From Myxococcales bacterium (GTDB taxonomy: Bacteria > Myxococcota_A > Polyangia > Haliangiales > Haliangiaceae): a DNA stretch of 64,000 bases. The position numbers and the translations under genes were made by a program. Below are positions 1 to 10,533 of this stretch, piece by piece. A model generated the notes under the pieces. That model did no database searches. It was given only the letters and a program-made list of their open reading frames with translations, and was not told where the DNA came from. Positions within the stretch are counted from its first letter, which is position 1. Each line of letters opens with the position of its first letter. The stretch covers positions 62,001 through 126,000 of the forward strand of contig JADJJK010000011.1 in NCBI GenBank assembly GCA_016706545.1, read 5' to 3'.

Positions 1-1819
1 TGGCCTCCAGCGCCTTGAGCGTGGCGGGCGGCAGATCTCCTTCATGGAAGATGGCGTCTGGCATCCACTGATGGTGAATGCGGCTGGCCGCCACTGCCTG
101 TTCCAGCGGCACACCGTAGTCGATGACCTGCATCACCACCTGCGCCACCGTGGTGCTGATGGTGGGCCCGCCCGGCGAGCCGCACACCAGGCGCACCTTG
201 CCGCCCAGGGTCACGATGGTGGGCGTCATGCTCGAGAGCATGCGCTTGCCCGGCGCCACCGCGTTCTGCGGCCCCTGCACCAGGCCAAACATGTTGGGCG
301 TGCCCGGCTTGGCGGTGAAGTCGTCCATCTCGTTGTTGAGCATCACGCCGGTGCCTGGGATGAGCACCTTGGCGCCAAAGCCACCGTTTAGCGTGAACGT
401 GTTGGCGACCGCCAGCCCCGCCCCATCCACCACGGAGAAGTGCGTGGTCTCGGGCTTCTCTTCCAGCTCGACGCCGGCGCTGATCTTCGACGACGGCGTC
501 GCCCGCTCCGGGTCGATGGTGCCCAGCCGCGCAGCGATGTACGTGGCGTCGAGCAGGCGCTCCATGGGCACCTTGGCGAAGTCGGGATCAGCCACCAGGA
601 GGTTGCGATCCGCGTAGATCCGGCGCAACGCCTCCGCATAGAGGTGGATTCGCTCCACGGAGGTCCAGGTCAGCTTCTGGAAGTTCAGGGACTCGCTGGC
701 GGCCAGCACCTGGCGCAGCGTGATGCCGCCGGCGGACGGCGGCGCCATGGTGAACACCTGATGGCCGCGATAGTCGAAGGTGACTGGCTTGCGCTCGAGG
801 ACCTTGTAGCCGGCCAGATCCTTGGCCGTCCAGATGCCCCCCATGGCCTTGACCTCCTTGGCCATGCGCGCCGCCAGCCGACCGCGATAGAACGCCTTGG
901 CGCCGCCCTTGGCGATGGCCTCCAGCGTCTTGGCCAGCTCTGGCTGGACCCAGCGATCTCCCTGAGCCAGCGGCGTGCCATCGGGACGGCGAAACAGCGC
1001 CACCGTCTTGCGCACCGCCTCGCGCAGCGCTGGGTTGGCCTTGGGATCGGCCTCGAGCTGCGCCAGGTAGTCGCCCATCGACTTGGCGCCCCACTGCATG
1101 TCCTCGGCGTGGAACGAGTCCAGCACGAAGCCATCCCGGGCCAGCGCCACCGCGGGCATCACCAGGTCCTTCCACGGCAGCTTGCCAAAGCGCTTGTGCG
1201 CCAGCGCCATGCCGGCGACGTCGCCGGGGATGCCCGCGGCGCGCGGACCGATGCGGCTGTCCCTGGTGGGGTCGCCCTTGGCGTCGAGGTACATGTCGGC
1301 GGTGGCGGCGCCGGGAGCGGTCTCGCGGTAGTCGAGCGACGTGACCAGGCCGGCAGGGGTCCGGATGACGAGGAAGCCACCGCCGCCGATGTTGCCAGCC
1401 GTCGGGTGGGCCACGCCGAGCGCGAACGCCACCGCCACCGCGGCATCCACCGCGTTGCCGCCCTTCTGCAGCACCGCCAGGCCGATCGCGGTGGCCTCGG
1501 GCGCCGCGCTGGTCACCGCGCCCTGTCGCCCCACCGCCACGTCCGTCGCCGCCGCCGCCGCGACCGCCCCGCCGTCATCGGGGCCGGTGACAGGCGCCGG
1601 TGGTGCCGGTGACGCAGGCTGCGCAGGCTGCCCCGCCGGGGCAGACGCCGGGGTCGCCAGCGCGGGCGCTGACACCTTGGTCTCCTCTGGCCGGGGCGCC
1701 GAGAGCACCGCGGCGGGCCCTGGCGGTGGCGCGCCAGGCCGCGACGACGCACAGCTCGCGAACACAGCGACGCTGAGACACGCCAGCAGGTGGCGCCGGA
1801 GAAACCGAGTCCTTGTCAT
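1..1819 (-). CDS. ggt: gamma-glutamyltransferase lipoprotein, 3' end cut by window edge
   Basis: Hydrolyses gamma-glutamyl bonds of glutathione and related peptides, or transfers the glutamyl group, outside the cytoplasm. About 606 residues are visible in one unbroken frame, so only a few C-terminal residues lie beyond the edge (family length about 580). The start ATG at 1819 opens an Arg-rich, hydrophobic signal ending in a lipobox-like FASC, followed by a Pro/Ala linker of about 50 residues. The large subunit carries the family signature GGNAVDAAVA and GNIGGGGF. The self-processing and catalytic Thr is in ETTHFSVVD (codons near 430-452), followed by SSMTPTIV and the GSPGGPTI segment. All catalytic elements look intact, so an active enzyme is likely. 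It is transcribed out of the window to the left and stands alone here. Family assignment is secure; lipid anchoring is inferred from the signal. Confidence 0.95.
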   Translation of the reverse strand, partial: MTRTRFLRRHLLACLSVAVFASCASSRPGAPPPGPAAVLSAPRPEETKVSAPALATPASAPAGQPAQPASPAPPAPVTGPDDGGAVAAAAATDVAVGRQGAVTSAAPEATAIGLAVLQKGGNAVDAAVAVAFALGVAHPTAGNIGGGGFLVIRTPAGLVTSLDYRETAPGAATADMYLDAKGDPTRDSRIGPRAAGIPGDVAGMALAHKRFGKLPWKDLVMPAVALARDGFVLDSFHAEDMQWGAKSMGDYLAQLEADPKANPALREAVRKTVALFRRPDGTPLAQGDRWVQPELAKTLEAIAKGGAKAFYRGRLAARMAKEVKAMGGIWTAKDLAGYKVLERKPVTFDYRGHQVFTMAPPSAGGITLRQVLAASESLNFQKLTWTSVERIHLYAEALRRIYADRNLLVADPDFAKVPMERLLDATYIAARLGTIDPERATPSSKISAGVELEEKPETTHFSVVDGAGLAVANTFTLNGGFGAKVLIPGTGVMLNNEMDDFTAKPGTPNMFGLVQGPQNAVAPGKRMLSSMTPTIVTLGGKVRLVCGSPGGPTISTTVAQVVMQVIDYGVPLEQAVAASRIHHQWMPDAIFHEGDLPPATLKALEA

Positions 1820-2185
1820 GGGCAAATCTACCTTCCCTTGCTCAACTTCCGAGATTCCACGCGCGCCCCGAGGACGGAGCCACGACGGAGCGAGGACGAC
1901 ACGAGGACGCAGCGACGACGACACGACGCTCGGCGTCCTCTTTGCGGAGGTCCGGGTCATGTGGTCCGCGTGGCGGGTCTTGCTGCACCTTGGGCCGAAG
2001 CTGTTCTGGCGTGTGTCGGCGCTCGCTGCGACGAGCGTCGATGCCAAGAAATACAGCGGGCCGAGACCTGCGCGCAAGTCATTGCCGAGCACGCTCGAGC
2101 CTCCCTCGCTGTGGGGAAAGCGCGGCTCGCGGGCGCTGGGCCTCGCGCTTGGCGCCAATCGCCGGCCTCTGGTAAGTTGGCCGCC
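1820..2185. other. intergenic region with GACGA-rich low-complexity tract
   Basis: 366 bases between the divergent ggt and TPR genes with no supportable gene. Positions 1869-1930 are a low-complexity run of GACGA/CGAGGA words. The region should hold the promoters of both neighbours, but no convincing -35/-10 pair or dyad could be picked by eye. Confidence 0.4.
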
Positions 2186-3055
2186 ATGAGCGAAGCGGCG
2201 CGGGCGGCGATGCAGCAGGCTGATGAGCTGATCGCCAGGCGCGAGTTCACCGCGGCGCTGGGGCCCGCGCGCGAAGCGTGCCTCCTTTCGCCAGAGTCCA
2301 GTGAGGCGTGGTGGAACCTCGCCATCGCCGCCAAGCACGCGCACGCCTGGGCGGATTGTCTGCACGCCTGCGAGCGCTCGATCTCGCTCACCCCAGACGC
2401 CAGCGAGGGCGCGTGCTGGAACGCGGGGATCGCCGCCACCGCGCTGCGGCAGTGGCCGCGAGCGCGGGAAGCGTGGGCCGGATGCGGCATCCAGCTCCCC
2501 GACGGCGATGGCCCCCTTCAGATGACCATCGGCCACGCCTGGGTGCGCGTGAATCCACAGACCGAACCCGAGGTCGTCTTCTGCAAGCGCATCGATCCTT
2601 GTCGCGCGCAGATCTTGTCGGTGCCGCTGCCTGACTCCGGTCGCCGCTTTGGAGATCTCGTGTTGCACGACGGGGAACGCCGCGGCACTCGCCGCCACCA
2701 GCAAGCCGCGTACGCGGTGTTCGACGAGCTGACGCTGTACGAGCCGTCCGACTACGGCACCTGGCAGGTGTCCGTGGTCTGCCGTGACTCGACCCGCCGA
2801 GATCATCTGCTCGACAAGTTCGAAGGGGTCGATGGCGCCGTCGAGGACTGGACCGAGAACGTGTCGCTGATCTGCGCCCGATGCAGCCTCGGCGAGCCAC
2901 CTGAAGACCACGACCACGACCACGCCCCCACCGCAGGCTGGCAGCCCGCTCGCCGGCTGGGCCTGGCCCTGCGCCACGAGCGTGACCTCAAGCGGCTACG
3001 TCGCTTCGCCCTGGGATGGCTGCCCGAGGTCCATGAAGTCACCAGGGTGCTGTAG
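2186..3055 (+). CDS. TPR-containing protein of unknown function
   Basis: 289 residues. The first half (about residues 1-115) is Ala-rich helical sequence with TPR-like spacing (ADELIARREFTAAL, AWWNLAIAAKHAHAWADCL, ACWNAGIAATALRQWPRA). The second half is a mixed alpha/beta domain with a regular W/F/C pattern (IGHAWVRVNP, ELTLYEPSDYGTWQVSVVC, ICARCSLGEPPEDHDHDH). It includes a short Asp-His run, DHDHDH, that could bind metal. No signal peptide or membrane segment is seen. The ATG at 2186 is chosen because the TPR homology begins there and upstream sequence in the same frame is Arg/Thr-rich and non-protein-like. It is transcribed away from ggt. Function is unknown; a protein-protein interaction role is only suggested by the repeats. 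Confidence 0.75.
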   Translation: MSEAARAAMQQADELIARREFTAALGPAREACLLSPESSEAWWNLAIAAKHAHAWADCLHACERSISLTPDASEGACWNAGIAATALRQWPRAREAWAGCGIQLPDGDGPLQMTIGHAWVRVNPQTEPEVVFCKRIDPCRAQILSVPLPDSGRRFGDLVLHDGERRGTRRHQQAAYAVFDELTLYEPSDYGTWQVSVVCRDSTRRDHLLDKFEGVDGAVEDWTENVSLICARCSLGEPPEDHDHDHAPTAGWQPARRLGLALRHERDLKRLRRFALGWLPEVHEVTRVL

Positions 3056-3175
3056 CGGCTGCGCCGCGACGTCGCCGGACGCAACACACCAGCCGAGCAG
3101 GTGCATCGCCTTACCTTCAGCGCGCCTCCACTCGCTGGTGGGATCGCTATCACCGGGGCAGGGCGCTATGGAACG

Positions 3176-3433
3176 TCAGGACACAGCCTTCTTGACCGCG
3201 TCTGCGGCGTCTCCCACCTTCTCCTTGATCTTGTTGGCCGCCTCGGCCGCGAGCGCCTTGGCCTTCTGCCCAGCGTCTTGCGCCGCGTGGCCCCCCTTCT
3301 GGACCACCTCCTGGACCGCGTGCGCCGCCTTGTGCGCAGCTTCCTGCGCGACATGACCGGCCTTCTCTGCGGACTCGGCCGCGGCGTTCTTGAGCTTCTG
3401 GGCAGCTTCAGCCGCATCATTCTTGGTGCTCAT
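3176..3433 (-). CDS. small LEA-like Ala/Lys/Glu-rich helical protein
   Basis: 85 residues, composed almost entirely of Ala, Lys, Glu, Gln, His and Asp, with no Cys or Trp. It shows repeated short motifs (AAEAAQK, AAHKAAHAVQE, AQDAGQKAKALAAEAANKIKEKVGDAADAVKKA) of the amphipathic 11-residue type found in group 3 LEA and apolipoprotein-like proteins. Such proteins are typically disordered in solution, become helical on drying or on membranes, and protect against stress. The start is fixed by an excellent AGGAGG seven bases before the ATG at 3433; a longer upstream reading has no support. It diverges from the GST gene across an array of 11-bp repeats. The alternative, a histone-H1-like DNA-binding protein, fits less well because acidic residues balance the lysines. 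Confidence 0.8.
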   Translation of the reverse strand: MSTKNDAAEAAQKLKNAAAESAEKAGHVAQEAAHKAAHAVQEVVQKGGHAAQDAGQKAKALAAEAANKIKEKVGDAADAVKKAVS

Positions 3434-3566
3434 CAGATCCTCCTCTTCGCCGCAGACAACGACCACGGCTGCTCTAACTTCGCCACGAACCCACGAGAAG
3501 CAATGGCGAATCGCCCGACTACCAGGACTATCTGCGCGCAGGCCTTGCGCCGCTTGTTGGTGGAAG

Positions 3567-3643
3567 TCGATCGGACTTCGATCGAATGTCGATCGAACTT
3601 CGATCGAACTTCGATCGAAGTCCGATCGAATGTCGATCTCGCG
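3567..3643. repeat. seven 11-bp tandem repeats with CGATCG palindromes
   Basis: Seven contiguous 11-bp units with consensus TCGATCGAACT lie between the LEA-like gene (-) and the GST gene (+). Units 1-6 each centre on the palindrome CGATCG; the last unit is degenerate. An 11-bp period is close to one helical turn, so all palindromes face the same side of the DNA. The array ends 62 bp before the GST start. A multimeric operator is possible, but a simple tandem-repeat expansion would look the same. Confidence 0.85.
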
Positions 3644-3705
3644 AGTCGTCGTTCGACCAGTCCCCAAATGGGCAACCTCGCCCGCTTCCCGCAGGAGACC
3701 CCGCT

Positions 3706-4344
3706 ATGAACAAGATCGTCCTCTTTGGCCCCGCCCCCAGCAGCTACGTCCGCACCGCCCGCATGGTCTGCGTCGAGAAGGGCCTCGAGCACGCGCTCGA
3801 GCCGCTGGAGCTGGGCAGCGCGGCGCACCTCAAGGTCCACCCGTGGGGCAAGGTCCCGGCCATGCGCCACGGCGACGTCCAGCTCATCGAGACCAGCGCC
3901 ATCGCGCGCTACGTCGACGAGGTGGGCCCCGGCCCCAGCCTCTTGCCGGACACCGCGGCGGCCCGCGCCGTCATGGAGCAGTGGATCAGCACTATCAACT
4001 GCTACCTGTACGACTCCTTGGTCCGCAACTACGCGCTCAAGTACATCCTGCCGTCGTTCCGCGGCGCCGCGCCGGACCCGCAAGAGATCGCAGCCGGCGT
4101 CCCCGCCATGCAGCGCGACGTCGCCCGGCTGGATGCTGCGTACGCCGGACGCCCGTTCCTCGCCGGTGACAAGCTGAGCCTCGCGGATCTGTTCGTCGCG
4201 CCCATCGTGCAGACCGTCTCCATGTTCCCCGAGGGCAAGGCGGCCATCGCGCAGGCGCCGGAGCTTGCGCGCGTGCAGGCCGCGCTGGAGAGCCGCGCCT
4301 CGTTCGTGCAGGCCCACGCCGGCCTGTTTGGCCGCGCCAAGTAG
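3706..4344 (+). CDS. glutathione S-transferase family protein
   Basis: 212 residues, the usual size for a cytosolic GST. The N-terminal thioredoxin-like domain (about 1-78) starts MNKIVLFGPAPSSYVRTARM, where the Ser-Ser-Tyr cluster occupies the catalytic region. It continues with the cis-Pro segment GKVPAMRHGDVQLIETSAIARYVDE that binds the gamma-glutamyl part of glutathione. The C-terminal all-helical domain contains the conserved folding motif LAGDKLSLADLFVAPIV. The start at 3706 is preceded by GCAGGAGACC, a good ribosome site; longer upstream readings run through the 11-bp repeat array and are rejected. It probably conjugates glutathione to electrophiles. The substrate cannot be read from the sequence. 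Confidence 0.9.
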   Translation: MNKIVLFGPAPSSYVRTARMVCVEKGLEHALEPLELGSAAHLKVHPWGKVPAMRHGDVQLIETSAIARYVDEVGPGPSLLPDTAAARAVMEQWISTINCYLYDSLVRNYALKYILPSFRGAAPDPQEIAAGVPAMQRDVARLDAAYAGRPFLAGDKLSLADLFVAPIVQTVSMFPEGKAAIAQAPELARVQAALESRASFVQAHAGLFGRAK

Positions 4345-4433
4345 GCGCGCTCGCGGGCCGCGGCGGCGCGTTGGGCGTGGCCCCGGGCGCGCGGCGCGTA
4401 ACCCTCCGGGGGCACCGCGCGTAGACTGTCTCG

Positions 4434-5327
4434 ATGAAGCGCTCGTTGCTCTCGCTCTCGCTCCTCGTGGCCTGTGGTCCGCTGCCGAAGCCGGGTGAGG
4501 CGGCGCGCGGCGACGCGGCGCCGGTCATCGATCGGTTCAGCGCGTCGTCCGGCCGCTTGATGGTGCGCGACACGATGGATGGTCTTCCGGCTCCCGGCCA
4601 GGCCATCGATCTTGACCGCGCCCCGTTCATCTCGCAGGGCCTGGGCCCCGACGGCAAGCCAGCGCGATACTACAACTTCGACGTGCAGTCGCCGGTGCCA
4701 GCGCTCCGCTACGCGCTCACGCGCGCCGGCGAGCGCGTGCGGCTGCCCGGACAGCCTGACCTGATCGACGTGCTGCCTGGAGACCCTGGCTACAGCGACT
4801 TCTGGCAGCTCACCTGGGTGGAGGTCCCCGCGTCCTACCAGCCAGGCGAGCTCACCAGCGCCGCGGCGCTCTTGGCGCGCGGCTATCCGGCGGTCCCAAG
4901 CGGCGAAGCAGTGAACTGCCCGGTCGTCCCGGCGGGCTCCACGGCGCGGGCGCGGCCAGGCGTGGACTCCTCGGCTCCCGAGGCCCTCCTCTACCGAGGC
5001 CACCAGGTGTTCTGCATGGCCTTTGACGCGCCGCTCTTGCTGGACAGCGGCCTGGTGCCGACGTCCGCGATCTACGTCGCGTTCCAGCGAGATCCTGGGC
5101 AGCCTGGCGGGGGCCCCGCCTCTGGCTTCCGCCGCGAACCGGGGACCGAGCAGACCCACAACGTCCTGTCGAGCCTGCCTGGCGACACCGACTACTCGCC
5201 GCTGTGGTCGGTGAAGATCTACGCGGGCATCGAGTTTGACTCGGTGCGAGACGCCGAGAGCGCCGCGCGCGCCCGCCTGGTGGAGCAAGGCCCGCTGGTC
5301 AACTGCCCCGTCGCCACCGCGCCGTGA
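4434..5327 (+). CDS. putative lipoprotein with an internally duplicated domain
   Basis: 297 residues starting with a short signal and a lipobox (LSLLVAC), so Cys-14 is the likely lipidated residue and the protein probably sits in the outer membrane or periplasm. The body appears to contain two related halves. The first has GDPGYSDFWQLTWVEVP then AVNCPVVP; the second has GDTDYSPLWSVKIYAG then LVNCPVATAP. Each half thus has a GDxxYSxxW motif, an aromatic strand and a C-terminal VNCPV motif. This suggests a duplicated beta-rich unit, perhaps with the two Cys paired. I do not recognise the family. It stands alone, convergent with the phosphofructokinase pair downstream. Confidence 0.75.
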   Translation: MKRSLLSLSLLVACGPLPKPGEAARGDAAPVIDRFSASSGRLMVRDTMDGLPAPGQAIDLDRAPFISQGLGPDGKPARYYNFDVQSPVPALRYALTRAGERVRLPGQPDLIDVLPGDPGYSDFWQLTWVEVPASYQPGELTSAAALLARGYPAVPSGEAVNCPVVPAGSTARARPGVDSSAPEALLYRGHQVFCMAFDAPLLLDSGLVPTSAIYVAFQRDPGQPGGGPASGFRREPGTEQTHNVLSSLPGDTDYSPLWSVKIYAGIEFDSVRDAESAARARLVEQGPLVNCPVATAP

Positions 5328-5373
5328 GCCCGCGCAGCAGCCGCCGCGACGCTGCCGCGCCTGGCGTAAGGCG

Positions 5374-6617
5374 CTAGCGCAAGATCAGGTGCGCGAAGTG
5401 CCGGCGCAGGTCGTCGGGGGTGAGGCCGCCGGCGGTCGCCAGCTTGGCCACCATCGCCTCGTCGTCGAAGTCAGCCTTGCGAAGGCGCAGCATGTACGCC
5501 CGCGCCACCTCGTAGCCCTCGCTGGTCACGTCCACCGCGCGCTGCCGGCCCCGCCCGGTCGCCGGATCGATGCAGTCGGTGAGCGGCACGAACCGCGGCA
5601 CGCCGGCCTGCGTGGTGACCATCACCCCGCCGCCGCCGCTCACCAGGTGGCGCACCGCTGCGAAGCCCAGGTCACGCGCGTACTCTGCCTCCATCGGCAG
5701 CGGCGTGGCGCAGCGCAGCTCGTAGCCGATGGTCTTGTTGACCACGGACACCTTCACGCCGCGCTTCTCCAGCCGCAGCGTGACCTCGTTTATCACCTTG
5801 CGCCCAAGATCGATCTCGGTGACGCGGATGTTGCCCTGCGCGTCGCGATCCACGTCCTGCAGCTCCTCCACCTCCGCCGGATCGAACCGCTCCACCAGCG
5901 CCTCGCTGAGCAAGGCCACGCCGTAGCTGCGGCCCAGCGCGCGGCCCTTGATGATGGCGCCCTCAACGATGTCGCAGATATCGGACAGCCGCACCGCGCC
6001 AGCGCCAAGCTCCTCGGGGATGATGGTGCAGGTCGCGCCCGCCGCCTTGCCGATGCCCAGGGTCAGGTGGCCGGTGGGCCGGCCCATGGTCACGCCCAGG
6101 TACCAGCGCCCGGTGGTGCGCGCGTCCTCCAGCAGGTTCTTCACCACCTGCACCCCGACGTGGCGCGCGGTCTCGTAGCCCAGGGTGGTCACCTCTTCGG
6201 GCACCGCCAGATCATTGTCGATGCTCTTGGGCACCAGCACCACCTTGATGCGCCCCGCCGACTCGCGCTCGATGGCGAGCGCGCTGCGCACCATGTCGTC
6301 GCCGCCGATGGCCACCAGGCCGTCGATGGCCAGCTTGCGCAGCGCGTCCACCGTGTTGCGCAGCACGGCAGGATCCGTGGTCACGTCGGTGCGCGACGCG
6401 CCCAGCATCACGCCGCCGGTCAAGTGCGCGCGAGAGACCTCCTCGATGGTCATCTCGTGCTGCTCGTCGGTGTAGCGCTGCGCCAGCCACTGAAAGCCGT
6501 CGCGAAAGCCGATGGGGAGGCAGCCGAGCTTGACCGCCTCGATCACGGTGGCGGCGATCACGGCGTTGGTCCCGGGCGCCGGGCCACCGCCCACCACCAC
6601 GCCGATGCGCTTCATCG

Positions 6618-6621
<4 letters not shown>
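5374..6621 (-). CDS. PPi-type 6-phosphofructokinase, second of tandem pair
   Basis: 415 residues. Interconverts fructose 6-phosphate and fructose 1,6-bisphosphate. N-terminal VVVGGGPAPGTNAVI is the nucleotide/phosphate loop. IGGDD (106-109) has Asp where ATP-dependent enzymes have Gly, and PKSIDND (131-137) has Lys where ATP enzymes have Gly. These two residues are the established marks of pyrophosphate-dependent enzymes, and the catalytic Asp of IDND is kept. MGRPTGHL follows. The start at 6621 is preceded by AGGAGG with 7-base spacing, and its ATG overlaps the stop of the upstream paralog (ATGA), so the two are translationally coupled. Phosphoryl donor is inferred from the motifs only. Confidence 0.9.
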
Positions 6622-7940
<1,319 letters not shown>

Positions 7941-8057
7941 CGGGCCGAGCCTACCGCATCGCGAGCTAGCCAGCGGCCAGCGGCGCCACCCTTCGCCACG
8001 CGCTCCCGGCCGGCGGAGGCACGTGCGAAGACGTGGCGCCGGGGGATGACGCCGGGG

Positions 8058-9899
8058 CTATCCGACGTTTCGCCAGCATCGACGCTGTGACGGATGCTGC
8101 AGGTGGTCCGGCAAGGGGCGGCCGACGGACAGCGGGTCGACGCCGGTGATTTCCATCTCGGCGAGGACCCAACGCTCGATGGCGCTGTGGCGATCGAGGT
8201 CGTCCCACAGGCCGCGCAGGGGGTGGCCGTCGGGATCGAGTGGGGGATCGGCGAGAGATGGGAGTGGTGAGGGTTGTGCCGGTGTGCGGGGGGATGAGGG
8301 TGGAGGGGAGGCTGCTGGTGCGGCGGCGAGTGGGGCGGCGGGTGGCGCGGTGGGGGCGGCGGTTGCAGGGGCTGCGTCCGCGGCGGCGCGGCGCTGGATG
8401 CGCGTGATGGTGGCGGCGGCGTCCCAGCTATCGACGCGCTCGCCGCGCCAGCGGCACTGGCCGGTGGTCGAGGTCAGCGGCACGGCGGCGTTGGCGGCGT
8501 TGGCGGCATGGATCGCCGGCCAGCCGAGCAGCGGCGGCGCGGGGCGCGGCGGCAGCGGGACGACGGCGCGGCCCTGTGGATCTTCGAAGGCGAGCGCGCC
8601 GGCAGGTGATTGCGTGATGCGATAGCCGCGCTCGTGGACGTAGGCGTGATGGAGCGAGCAGAGCAGCGCAAGATTGGGCAGGCTGGTCTCGCCGCCGTCG
8701 GCCCAGTGCTGCAGGTGGTGGCCCTCGAGGAAGAGGCGGTGATCGCAGCCAGGGAAGCGGCAGGTGCGGTCGCGCAGGAGCAAGGCGCGCTTGAGGGCGG
8801 CGGGGATGGTGCGGGTCTTGCGGCCGATGGAGAGGGGCTCGGCGGTGTCGATGGAGGCGCCGGCCCCGAAGGTGGCCCCGATGTTGGCGACGACCAAGCC
8901 GCAGTCGCAGGCCAGGCGGCGGGTGGCTTGCGGGGAGAGCGCAAGGTCGGTCTCGACGGTGAGGGCGACCGGGAGCGAGGCGCCGCGGTCGGTGAAGGTG
9001 GCCGCGGCGAGGGGGAGCGCGGTGGTCGCGGAGATGTTGGCGGTGGTGGAGTCGGCGGTTGCGGTGGCTGAGTCGGTAGTCGCAGCGGTCTGTTGCAGCA
9101 GCGCCACGGGCACGGTGACGATCAACTCGACGGGGGAACGCTCGACGCGGCTGCCCCGTGCGTAGTCGTGGACCAGGGCCATCAAGCCATCGGCGCGGTT
9201 GTACGGGCGGCGCGTGGTGGTGGTCGTAGTGACGAGGCTCCGCGTCTCCGCGGAAACGTCCGTCGATCGCTCGGCAGGTGCTGGCGCTTCCGCGGAAACG
9301 TCTGCAGCGTCCGCGGAAGCCTCCGCCGGCTCTCGCGTGCAGTCCACCGCGGCTTGCTGCAGCACTTGCAAGAGCAGCGCGGCCTCGTCGGGGCGCAGGC
9401 ACGCCTTGACGCACACCATGCCAGAGGCCGTCGTCGTGTGCGCCACGTAGCGCTCGCTGTCGTGCGGGCGCGTGGCCTTGCTCGCGGCGTCGGCACCGAG
9501 CATGCCGACCTTGCGGCACACCGTCTCGAGCTGGCTGGCGGTGCAGTGCTGCGCGTAGCCAAGGAGCACCGCTTCGGTGGCTGGGGTGGCCACTCGCGTG
9601 ATGGCACGAGTCTTGGAATAGGAGATCTGCCCGGCGGACAGTGCCTCTGATACGAGAGGCAAGGTGTGCAGCGCTCTGGCCACGCGCAGGTGCTCGCGCG
9701 CAGTGCCAAGATCCCAGCCCACGCGCCAGCTCAGCCAGTGCGCGCAGGTGCCAAAGCCCTGGCGGTACCAGCCGCCGGCCGCGTCGAACGTCCGCAGGTC
9801 AGCGAGCAGGCGATGCATGGCGGCGTCCAGGTGGACGGCTTGCTCGGCGATGTGTTCGCCGAGGGCTTGAACTTCCTCGACGGAAAGAGGCTCGCTCAT
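8058..9899 (-). CDS. DUF222 / HNH endonuclease domain protein
   Basis: About 613 residues. The N-terminal half is a DUF222 (13E12-type) domain: helical, with FGTCAHWLSWRVGWDLGTAREHLRVARAL and SYSKTRAITRVATP. The HNH nuclease fold follows: CRFPGCDHRLFLEGHHLQHW, then GGETSLPNLALLCSLHHAYVHERGY. Both Cys pairs and the HH catalytic/metal residues are present, so a divalent-metal DNase is likely. Between and after the domains are low-complexity linkers rich in Ala, Pro, Ser and Thr. One linker (about 9245-9325) is built from VSAE/ASAE words encoded by copies of the palindrome TCCGCGGAA, the motif also found in the repeats upstream. The ATG at 9899 is preferred; a GTG at 9914 in the same frame is possible. 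Target and role are unknown; this family is common near mobile DNA in some bacteria. Confidence 0.85.
   Translation of the reverse strand: MSEPLSVEEVQALGEHIAEQAVHLDAAMHRLLADLRTFDAAGGWYRQGFGTCAHWLSWRVGWDLGTAREHLRVARALHTLPLVSEALSAGQISYSKTRAITRVATPATEAVLLGYAQHCTASQLETVCRKVGMLGADAASKATRPHDSERYVAHTTTASGMVCVKACLRPDEAALLLQVLQQAAVDCTREPAEASADAADVSAEAPAPAERSTDVSAETRSLVTTTTTTRRPYNRADGLMALVHDYARGSRVERSPVELIVTVPVALLQQTAATTDSATATADSTTANISATTALPLAAATFTDRGASLPVALTVETDLALSPQATRRLACDCGLVVANIGATFGAGASIDTAEPLSIGRKTRTIPAALKRALLLRDRTCRFPGCDHRLFLEGHHLQHWADGGETSLPNLALLCSLHHAYVHERGYRITQSPAGALAFEDPQGRAVVPLPPRPAPPLLGWPAIHAANAANAAVPLTSTTGQCRWRGERVDSWDAAATITRIQRRAAADAAPATAAPTAPPAAPLAAAPAASPPPSSPRTPAQPSPLPSLADPPLDPDGHPLRGLWDDLDRHSAIERWVLAEMEITGVDPLSVGRPLPDHLQHPSQRRCWRNVG
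9247..9321. repeat. three TCCGCGGAA palindromic words inside the HNH gene
   Basis: TCCGCGGAAACG occurs at 9247-9258 and 9289-9300, and TCCGCGGAAGCC at 9310-9321. These match the two arms of the 53-bp dyad element found twice in the adjacent non-coding region. In the gene's frame they encode repeated S-A-E in a linker, so their presence is tolerated by the protein. Confidence 0.85.
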
Positions 9900-10200
9900 G
9901 AGGCTTTGTAGCACGCTGATTTTCGGCGCAAGATTTCGCGCCTGGCGCGCCTCAGGTGCCGCGGAAGCGCAGGCGGTGCGAATTTTCGTGGGGCGCGCGG
10001 GCAGATGGGGATGTAGCGCGCGCAGAGGCCGCTGGTGGAGAGAATCCGGCGAGTTGGAGGCGCGGAGGGTGCGCTGGCTCGGAGACTGTCAAGAGGAATG
10101 TTGATATCGAGGTATATATTCCGTGGAAGATATTGAGTTGGCGAATGTGTCCGGCAGGCGGACGCGAGCGAGCCGGGACCTGAGATCGAGATCGCGGGAA

Positions 10201-10253
10201 CCTCCGCGGAAACGTTGGCGTGATCCAAGTCGCAGCGCGTTTCCGCGGAAGCC
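10201..10253. repeat. 53-bp dyad element, copy 1
   Basis: Identical over 53 bp to 10648-10700. It contains a perfect inverted repeat: TCCGCGGAAACG near the left end and its complement CGTTTCCGCGGA near the right, separated by about 22 bases (TTGGCGTGATCCAAG...). Each arm is itself centred on the palindrome TCCGCGGA. The structure resembles REP/MITE-like palindromic elements; mobility is inferred, not shown. Confidence 0.85.
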
Positions 10254-10533
10254 TCGGGGCTGTGGACGGTGGCGGGCTATGGACAACCGCGCCCGGCGTG
10301 CCAGGGCAAGTGGGAATGCGCGTACGCGGCGCGGTTGACCACAGCCCTTGGAGAGGCGCAGGAGGACCCGATGTTGGAGGCGTGCCTGGGAGGGCGGCGC
10401 GCCTCTCCACACCGCCGCACAGCCCCTGCTGGTTTCAGAACCCAGATTTTTTTGGTTTTGTACCAGAACCCAGAACCCGGAACGGATCGCCAAGGGATCG
10501 ATAGGGGTGAGCGCGTGGGAGGTGGGTAGGCCC

